NCBI GenBank assembly: GCA_945492685.1
Contig: CALYUZ010000053.1
Coordinates: 1-6,165 of the forward strand
Reading direction: 5' to 3'
DNA: 6,165 nt
Source of the DNA: an uncultured Methanomassiliicoccaceae archaeon
GTDB lineage: Archaea > Thermoplasmatota > Thermoplasmata > Methanomassiliicoccales > Methanomethylophilaceae
This document shows positions 1-3,610 of the stretch, piece by piece. Numbering within the stretch: position 1 is the first letter of the stretch; each line of letters begins with the position of its first letter. Made by a program: the position numbers and the translations under genes. The notes under the pieces are model-generated. The model had not been told where the DNA came from. It did not search any database and was given only the letters and a program-made list of their open reading frames with translations.

Positions 1-88
1 GCTGGAGTTGCCAAGCCTGGTCAAAGGCGAAGGACTCAAGATCCTTTCTCGTAGGAGTTCGCCGGTTCGAATCCGGCCTCCAGCACCA
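1..88 (+). tRNA. tRNA-Leu (anticodon CAA), type II, intronless
   Basis: The sequence folds into a complete long-variable-arm tRNA. The acceptor stem GCTGGAG (1-7) pairs perfectly with CTCCAGC (78-84). The D arm has a GCC/GGC stem (10-12/26-28) with GG at 19-20. The anticodon stem AAGGA/TCCTT (30-34/42-46) closes the 7-nt loop CTCAAGA, giving anticodon CAA at 37-39. A variable arm with a CTC/GAG stem lies at 48-57, and the T arm is GCCGG-TTCGAAT-CCGGC (61-77). The discriminator is A85 and CCA is encoded at 86-88. The long variable arm, discriminator A and CAA anticodon identify tRNA-Leu reading UUG. The anticodon loop carries no intron. The gene begins at the first base of the window, so its promoter is not visible, and no clear T-run terminator follows it. 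Confidence 0.96.
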
Positions 89-143
89 TTCCCTTCAATT
101 ATCTCCCGTTGATATCCGCCTCAGCCTCCGCGTCCATGTGGGG

Positions 144-151
144 TTTATATA
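144..151 (+). promoter_or_regulatory. TATA box for the S13-S4-S11-RpoD operon
   Basis: TTTATATA is an almost ideal archaeal TATA box and the only AT-rich octamer of this kind between the tRNA and rps13. With the usual TATA-to-start distance, transcription should begin around 172-177. That leaves an untranslated leader of roughly 105 nt before the rps13 ATG. The start site is inferred from spacing only. Confidence 0.75.
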
Positions 152-173
152 CCATGAGCCCTTCCGACGACTC

Positions 174-279
174 ACGTAAACTCAGGACCCACCCTCGCGG
201 TGAAAACTGAGAGCTCCTTCCGGACGGAACCGGAGCTTGATCACATCCCCTTCGGGGATCATTTACGGAGGAATGAACA
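174..279 (+). promoter_or_regulatory. Structured 5' leader of the ribosomal operon
   Basis: Three consecutive helices can be drawn from just after the predicted transcript start almost to the ribosome binding site. Helix 1 pairs CTCAG (181-185) with CTGAG (207-211) and encloses CACC/GGTG (190-193/199-202). Helix 2 pairs AGCTCC (212-217) with GGAGCT (232-237), with inner TTCC/GGAA (218-221/226-229) and a CC bulge. A competing pairing of TCCGG (219-223) with CCGGA (230-234) is also possible. Helix 3 pairs ATCCCC (245-250) with GGGGAT (254-259) around a TTC loop. Helix 3 ends seven bases before the Shine-Dalgarno site, close enough to affect translation. I do not recognise a known riboswitch family. 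An autoregulatory ribosomal-protein leader is plausible because S4 is in the operon, but no ligand is shown. Confidence 0.5.
267..271 (+). promoter_or_regulatory. Shine-Dalgarno site deciding the rps13 start
   Basis: GGAGG lies eight bases before the ATG at 280, the normal distance. An out-of-frame ATG at 273 is only one base from this site and opens a four-codon frame ending at 287, so 280 is clearly the better start. Confidence 0.8.
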
Positions 280-756
280 ATGGCTAAAGGAAAGAAAGAG
301 CCTCAGCAGACCGAGGACGAGAACTTCAACTTCATCGTCCGTATCGTCAACTCCGATATCGACGGTCAGAAGAGGACCGTCATCGGTCTCCAGAGCATCA
401 AAGGTGTAGGAAAGAGGGTCGCACAGGTCGTCGCAAAGAGGGCCAACGTTGACCCCAGCGTCAAGATCGGATCCCTCTCCGACGAGAAGATCAAGGAGAT
501 CGAGGGACTCGTCAAGTCCTACGTCGAGTACGCCCCCAGCTGGGCCATCAACAGGCAGATGGACTACGAGACCGGAGCCGACATGCACCTGTTCGGAAAC
601 GACCTGGACATCATCCAGAAGGACGACATCAACAGGATGAAGATGATCCGCTGCTACCGCGGAATCAGGCACGAGGGACGCCACAAGGTTAGAGGACAGA
701 GGACCAGGTCCAACGGAAGGTCCGGACTGACCATGGGAGTCCAGAGGAAGAGCTGA
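280..756 (+). CDS. rps13: 30S ribosomal protein S13 (uS13), archaeal type
   Basis: This protein of 158 residues is ribosomal protein S13, which sits in the head of the small subunit and contacts the large subunit and the P-site tRNA. After a short charged N-terminus (about residues 1-14) comes the core, with the helix-turn-helix-like segment GLQSIKGVGKRVAQ near residues 36-49. The family signature GIRHEGRHKVRGQRT spans about residues 128-142, followed by SNGR and a basic C-terminus. The length is close to that usual for archaeal S13, slightly long at the N-terminus. The start at 280 is supported by GGAGG eight bases upstream. It is the first gene of the operon, behind a TATA box and a structured leader, and is followed after 11 nt by rps4. 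All six leucines are CTC or CTG, as expected of a highly expressed gene. Identification is secure. Confidence 0.97.
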   Translation: MAKGKKEPQQTEDENFNFIVRIVNSDIDGQKRTVIGLQSIKGVGKRVAQVVAKRANVDPSVKIGSLSDEKIKEIEGLVKSYVEYAPSWAINRQMDYETGADMHLFGNDLDIIQKDDINRMKMIRCYRGIRHEGRHKVRGQRTRSNGRSGLTMGVQRKS

Positions 757-767
757 AGGTGATTTGA

Positions 768-1415
768 ATGGGAGACCCTAAGTTTTCAAGGAAGACATAC
801 GACACCCCCAGCCACCCCTGGCAGGGAGAGAGGATCAAGGCCGAGGTCGAGGTCGTCCGTGCATTCGGACTGAAGAACAAGACCGAGGTTTGGAAGGCAG
901 AGACCATCCTCAGGAACCTGAGGAAGCAGTCCAGGGACCTGCAGGCACGCCTCAGGACCGGAGACGCACAGGCGAAGATCGAGGCAGACGCCCTGCTCGC
1001 CAAGTGCGGACGCCTCGGATACCTCCCCGCTGACGCCAACCTGAACGACATCCTGGGACTCAAGAACGAGGATGTTCTGTCCCGCCGTCTCCAGACCATC
1101 GTCTACGAGAAGGGCTTCGCCAGCACCATCAAGCAGGCAAGGCAGATGATCACCCACGGACACATCTTCATGAATGGCCACAGGGTCACCGTTCCCGGTT
1201 ACCTCGTGACCAGGGCCGAGGAGTCCTCTATCGAGTTCAACCCCGCATCCCCCTTCACCGACGAGATGCACCCCATGAGGATCTCCGCCGAGCAGGCCGC
1301 CGCCAACGCAGCGGTCAAAGCGAAGGCAGAGGCAGACGCTGCCGCAGCAGATGCAGCCGCAGCAAAGGCCGATGCAGAGGAAGCAGGAATCACAGCCGAG
1401 GACGGTGCGAACTAA
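768..1415 (+). CDS. rps4: 30S ribosomal protein S4 (uS4) with Ala-rich C-terminal tail
   Basis: This 215-residue protein is ribosomal protein S4, a primary 16S rRNA binder that nucleates assembly of the small-subunit body. The N-terminal part ([18 protein letters not shown]) is typical of archaeal and eukaryotic S4/S9. The S4 RNA-binding domain lies at about residues 104-165, with [14 protein letters not shown] followed by [17 protein letters not shown] and VPGYLV. From residue 173 to the end the protein is a low-complexity, alanine-rich acidic tail, with 20 alanines in residues 174-206. This makes the protein longer than the roughly 180 residues common in archaea. A GGTGA-type ribosome binding site at 758-762 precedes the ATG. 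The stop codon TAA shares its last base with the ATG of rps11, which suggests translational coupling. In bacteria S4 represses its own operon; whether this one does is unknown. Confidence 0.97.
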   Translation: MGDPKFSRKTYDTPSHPWQGERIKAEVEVVRAFGLKNKTEVWKAETILRNLRKQSRDLQARLRTGDAQAKIEADALLAKCGRLGYLPADANLNDILGLKNEDVLSRRLQTIVYEKGFASTIKQARQMITHGHIFMNGHRVTVPGYLVTRAEESSIEFNPASPFTDEMHPMRISAEQAAANAAVKAKAEADAAAADAAAAKADAEEAGITAEDGAN

Positions 1416-1801
1416 TGACAGCAAAATGGGGAATCGCCAACATCTACGCGAGCTACAACAACATCATGATCACCCTGACCGACATCACCGGTGCCGAGAC
1501 AATCACCAAGGCAACCGGAGGAATGGTCGTCAAGCAGGCCAAGGACGAGTCCTCGCCCTACGCAGCCCAGAAGGCAGCCGAGAAGGTCGCCGAGGCTGCA
1601 AAGGAGAAGGAGTTCGTCGGTATCCACGTCAGGGTCAGGGCGCCCGGAGGAAACAAATCCGTCTCCCCCGGTCCCGGTGCCCAGGCCGCCATCCGTGCCC
1701 TCACCAGGGCCGGACTCAAGATCGGCCGTATCGAGGATGTCACACCCATACCGCACGACGGTACCAAGAAGAAGGGCGGACGCAGAGGACGCAGGGTCTG
1801 A
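1415..1801 (+). CDS. rps11: 30S ribosomal protein S11 (uS11)
   Basis: This 128-residue protein is ribosomal protein S11, which lines the platform of the small subunit near the E-site codon. Diagnostic stretches are [19 protein letters not shown] (5-23), [15 protein letters not shown] (82-96), the conserved DVTPIPHDG (108-116) and the basic C-terminal end GGRRGRRV. The length is normal for archaea. The start ATG overlaps the rps4 stop in TAATG. The upstream match to a ribosome binding site is weak (GGTG at about 1404-1407), so ribosomes probably re-initiate after finishing rps4. The TGA stop at 1799-1801 overlaps the GAGGTG site used by rpoD, keeping all four genes tightly linked. Confidence 0.97.
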   Translation: MTAKWGIANIYASYNNIMITLTDITGAETITKATGGMVVKQAKDESSPYAAQKAAEKVAEAAKEKEFVGIHVRVRAPGGNKSVSPGPGAQAAIRALTRAGLKIGRIEDVTPIPHDGTKKKGGRRGRRV

Positions 1802-1813
1802 GGTGGGATCCTC

Positions 1814-2650
1814 ATGGACATAGAGATAATCGAAATGGCGGAGAGGAAAGCCAAGTTCATCCTCAGGAACTCCTCCCCCGCCATGGCCAACGCCCTCAGG
1901 AGGACGCTCCTTTCGGACATCCCCAAGATGGCCATCGACAAGGTCGAGTTCCACCTGGGACCGATCATGTACGATGACAAGGAGTACGAGAGCGTCACGC
2001 CCCTGTTCGACGAGATCATCGCCCACAGGCTGGGAATGGTCCCTGTGCCCACCGACCTGAACCTCTTCTGCCCTCAGAGCGAGTGCGTCTGTGGCGGCGA
2101 GGGATGCCCCAACTGCACCATCATGTACAGTCTGAACAAGATCGGACCGTGCACGGTGCTGTCGGGAGACCTCGAGCCCCTCGGAAACCCCGACCTCAGG
2201 GTCAAGGACGAGTTCATACCCATAGTCGAGCTCACTGACGGACAGGCCGTCCTCATCTATGCAACCGCTGTGATGGGAACCGCCAAGAAGCACGTCAAGT
2301 GGCAGGTCGCCAACGGTGTCGGATACAAGTATCTGCCCCAGATCGCGATCGACGAGGGCATGGAGTCCGACGAGGAGGTCCTGGAGTGCGCCGCCATCTG
2401 CCCGAAGAAGGTCTTCGAGGTGGAGGACGGGAAGCTCGTCATCAAGAACCCCCTGGACTGCAGCCTGTGCAGGGCATGCACGGACCACCTGGGAGAGAGG
2501 GGAGGCATCACCGTCAAAGGTGATGACAAGAACTTCTTCTTCAAGTTCGAGACCGACGGCTCACTGACCGCCCAGCAGGCCCTCGACAAGGCCGTGGAGA
2601 TCCTCGCCGATGAGGCGAAGGACTTCAAGGCCCAGCTCGAGCAGCTCTGA
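1814..2650 (+). CDS. rpoD: DNA-directed RNA polymerase subunit D (Rpo3), Fe-S type
   Basis: This 278-residue protein is subunit D (Rpo3), the archaeal counterpart of bacterial alpha and eukaryotic Rpb3/AC40. It pairs with subunit L to form the platform on which RNA polymerase assembles. It is unrelated to the bacterial sigma factor also called RpoD. The alpha-like dimerisation motif RNSSPAMANALRRTLLSDIP (18-37) opens the protein. A cysteine loop follows, with Cys86, 91, 93, 98 and 101, resembling the zinc loop of Rpb3. Domain 3 is ferredoxin-like: Cys196, Cys216, Cys219 and Cys222 have the 20-3-3 spacing expected for one Fe-S cluster, with an extra Cys192 nearby. The ligands of a second cluster are missing. 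The C-terminus returns to the dimerisation domain (SLTAQQALDKAVEIL). A GAGGTG site at 1800-1805 supports the start. It is the last gene of the operon and is followed by a strong hairpin. Confidence 0.97.
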   Translation: MDIEIIEMAERKAKFILRNSSPAMANALRRTLLSDIPKMAIDKVEFHLGPIMYDDKEYESVTPLFDEIIAHRLGMVPVPTDLNLFCPQSECVCGGEGCPNCTIMYSLNKIGPCTVLSGDLEPLGNPDLRVKDEFIPIVELTDGQAVLIYATAVMGTAKKHVKWQVANGVGYKYLPQIAIDEGMESDEEVLECAAICPKKVFEVEDGKLVIKNPLDCSLCRACTDHLGERGGITVKGDDKNFFFKFETDGSLTAQQALDKAVEILADEAKDFKAQLEQL

Positions 2651-2664
2651 AGCGAAACATTTCA

Positions 2665-2684
2665 CCCCTCCCGTGAGGGAGGGG
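2665..2684 (+). terminator. GC-rich hairpin after rpoD, possible terminator or 3' stabiliser
   Basis: CCCCTCCC (2665-2672) pairs perfectly with GGGAGGGG (2677-2684) around a GTGA loop, which fits the stable GNRA class. It starts 14 bases after the rpoD stop and lies before the next promoter, marking the operon end. The sequence after it has scattered Ts but no true T-run. Archaeal termination relies mostly on T-runs, so the hairpin may instead protect the 3' end of the mRNA. Confidence 0.55.
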
Positions 2685-2717
2685 ATCACCCATCATTCTG
2701 TTCCATTCCGCGATTGG

Positions 2718-2725
2718 TTATTATA
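2718..2725 (+). promoter_or_regulatory. TATA box for the zinc-ribbon gene, predicting a leaderless mRNA
   Basis: TTATTATA is the best TATA-like octamer in the 2651-2746 gap. The first base of the box is 29 bases before the ATG at 2747, so the expected transcript start coincides with the start codon. No Shine-Dalgarno sequence lies in front of that ATG. Both facts point to a leaderless transcript. Confidence 0.6.
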
Positions 2726-2746
2726 CTGGATTCCCTACGAAGTCCC

Positions 2747-3607
2747 ATGACCAACACCATCTGCCCCGAGTGTGGGAGCAAGTTCGATCCGAGCGCCGGT
2801 TTCTGTCCCAAATGCGGACGCGAGGTCAAGGCGACCGAGTCCCCCAAGACCTATCAGGTGCCCGACAAGCCTCCGGAGGAGCTGATGGACGTCGGTTTCA
2901 GGCACATGGCCGACGGGAACTACGATGAGGGTCTCGCATGCTGGAACAAGGCCGTCGACGACGGACTCGTGCCGGATGACGACACCTATACCAGGATGGT
3001 CGGTTCCGCCGGTGCCTGCATGGTAATCATATCCTCGACATCGAAGGTGGACTATCATCCCGGAGTCGTGGACCTGGACCTCAAGCTCGATGACAGGGAG
3101 TTCGCATCCGACCTCCTGAACGACATCCGTGGAAGGCTCCACCAGTGCACAACGCAGCCCTGTCTGGTCAACCTGTCCACCAACCATATGATCCTCCTGT
3201 CGGACTGCTTCAACCTCTACACCGACATCAGGGACATGAAGGTCCTCTGCGACGGGTCCAGGGATTTCATGGATGCCGTGAAGGCACGCGAGGCGGAGAT
3301 GAGCTCAGACGGGTTCATGGAGCCGGAGAAGGCCGCCAAGTACATCGAGACCAATGTGGACTTCATCAACAGGATCTGCGGGACCGTGGACCGCATCATC
3401 GACCATACTCCCGGGGAGACCCTCGACATCCTTGCGGACAAGTGGGCGGACCAGTCGAACCTCACATACGTCTACGACATCAAGGTCGTCCTGAACGTGT
3501 GCATACAGCTGAGGGTGGCCGGGAAGATGATGGCCAAACTGCTGACCAAGACCCTGGACGCCCAATGCAACATCATCGCCACGAAGTACATCTCCCTGTC
3601 CAAGTGA
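2747..3607 (+). CDS. Zinc-ribbon protein with TPR-like segment, function unknown
   Basis: I do not recognise this 286-residue protein beyond its domains. The N-terminus is a short zinc ribbon with Cys6, Cys9, Cys20 and Cys23 (CPECG, then CPKCG), a fold common in archaeal proteins of unassigned function. A Pro/Lys-rich linker (about 28-43) follows. Next comes a segment resembling one TPR or Sel1-like helix pair (about 46-74; MADGNYDEGLACWNKAVDDG). The rest looks mainly helical and contains nine further cysteines (64, 91, 134, 139, 154, 168, 211, 252, 274). I see no signal peptide or membrane helix, so it is probably cytoplasmic. An upstream in-frame TTG at 2714 is possible, but it overlaps the TATA box and would separate the ribbon from the N-terminus. 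The ATG at 2747 is preferred and should be leaderless. Its stop directly abuts that of the convergent polC. A scaffolding or binding role is only a guess. Confidence 0.85.
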   Translation: MTNTICPECGSKFDPSAGFCPKCGREVKATESPKTYQVPDKPPEELMDVGFRHMADGNYDEGLACWNKAVDDGLVPDDDTYTRMVGSAGACMVIISSTSKVDYHPGVVDLDLKLDDREFASDLLNDIRGRLHQCTTQPCLVNLSTNHMILLSDCFNLYTDIRDMKVLCDGSRDFMDAVKAREAEMSSDGFMEPEKAAKYIETNVDFINRICGTVDRIIDHTPGETLDILADKWADQSNLTYVYDIKVVLNVCIQLRVAGKMMAKLLTKTLDAQCNIIATKYISLSK

Positions 3608-3610
3608 TCA
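3605..3610. other. Shared palindrome TGATCA forming two back-to-back stop codons
   Basis: TGA at 3605-3607 ends the zinc-ribbon gene on the plus strand. The reverse complement of TCA at 3608-3610 is the TGA that ends polC on the minus strand. The two convergent genes therefore have no spacer. No hairpin or T-run terminator lies between them, so each transcript must end inside or beyond the other gene. Confidence 0.9.

Noticed and set aside
136..210. Two nested small frames starting at ATG 136 and ATG 154, possible leader peptide
   Set aside because: Both starts lie upstream of the predicted transcript start (about 172-177), lack a ribosome binding site and include uncommon codons such as TCA.
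273..287. Four-codon frame ATG AAC AAT GGC TAA overlapping the rps13 start
   Set aside because: Its ATG is only one base from GGAGG, too close for normal initiation. It probably arises by chance from the ATGAACAATG sequence.
200..409. GTG-started frame of 69 codons overlapping rps13
   Set aside because: It is out of frame with rps13, has a Ser/Thr/Arg-rich composition typical of a frame shadow, and has no ribosome binding site.
1284..1412. Tandem-repeat or CRISPR-like array
   Set aside because: The repetitive look comes from alanine codons in the rps4 tail. No regular repeat-spacer spacing exists here or elsewhere in the window.
786..1424. Open frame of 212 codons on the minus strand
   Set aside because: It is antisense to rps4 and reflects codon bias, with no motif of its own.
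1351..1977. Open frame of 208 codons on the plus strand in another phase
   Set aside because: It runs out of frame across the ends of rps4, rps11 and rpoD and yields a Gln/Arg-rich translation without domains.
1412..2488. Open frame of 358 codons on the minus strand
   Set aside because: It is antisense to rps11 and rpoD, both certain genes, and spans their boundary. No family motif is visible.
2714..2746. TTG upstream start for the zinc-ribbon gene
   Set aside because: It overlaps the TATA box, has no Shine-Dalgarno site and adds residues unlike a normal zinc-ribbon N-terminus.
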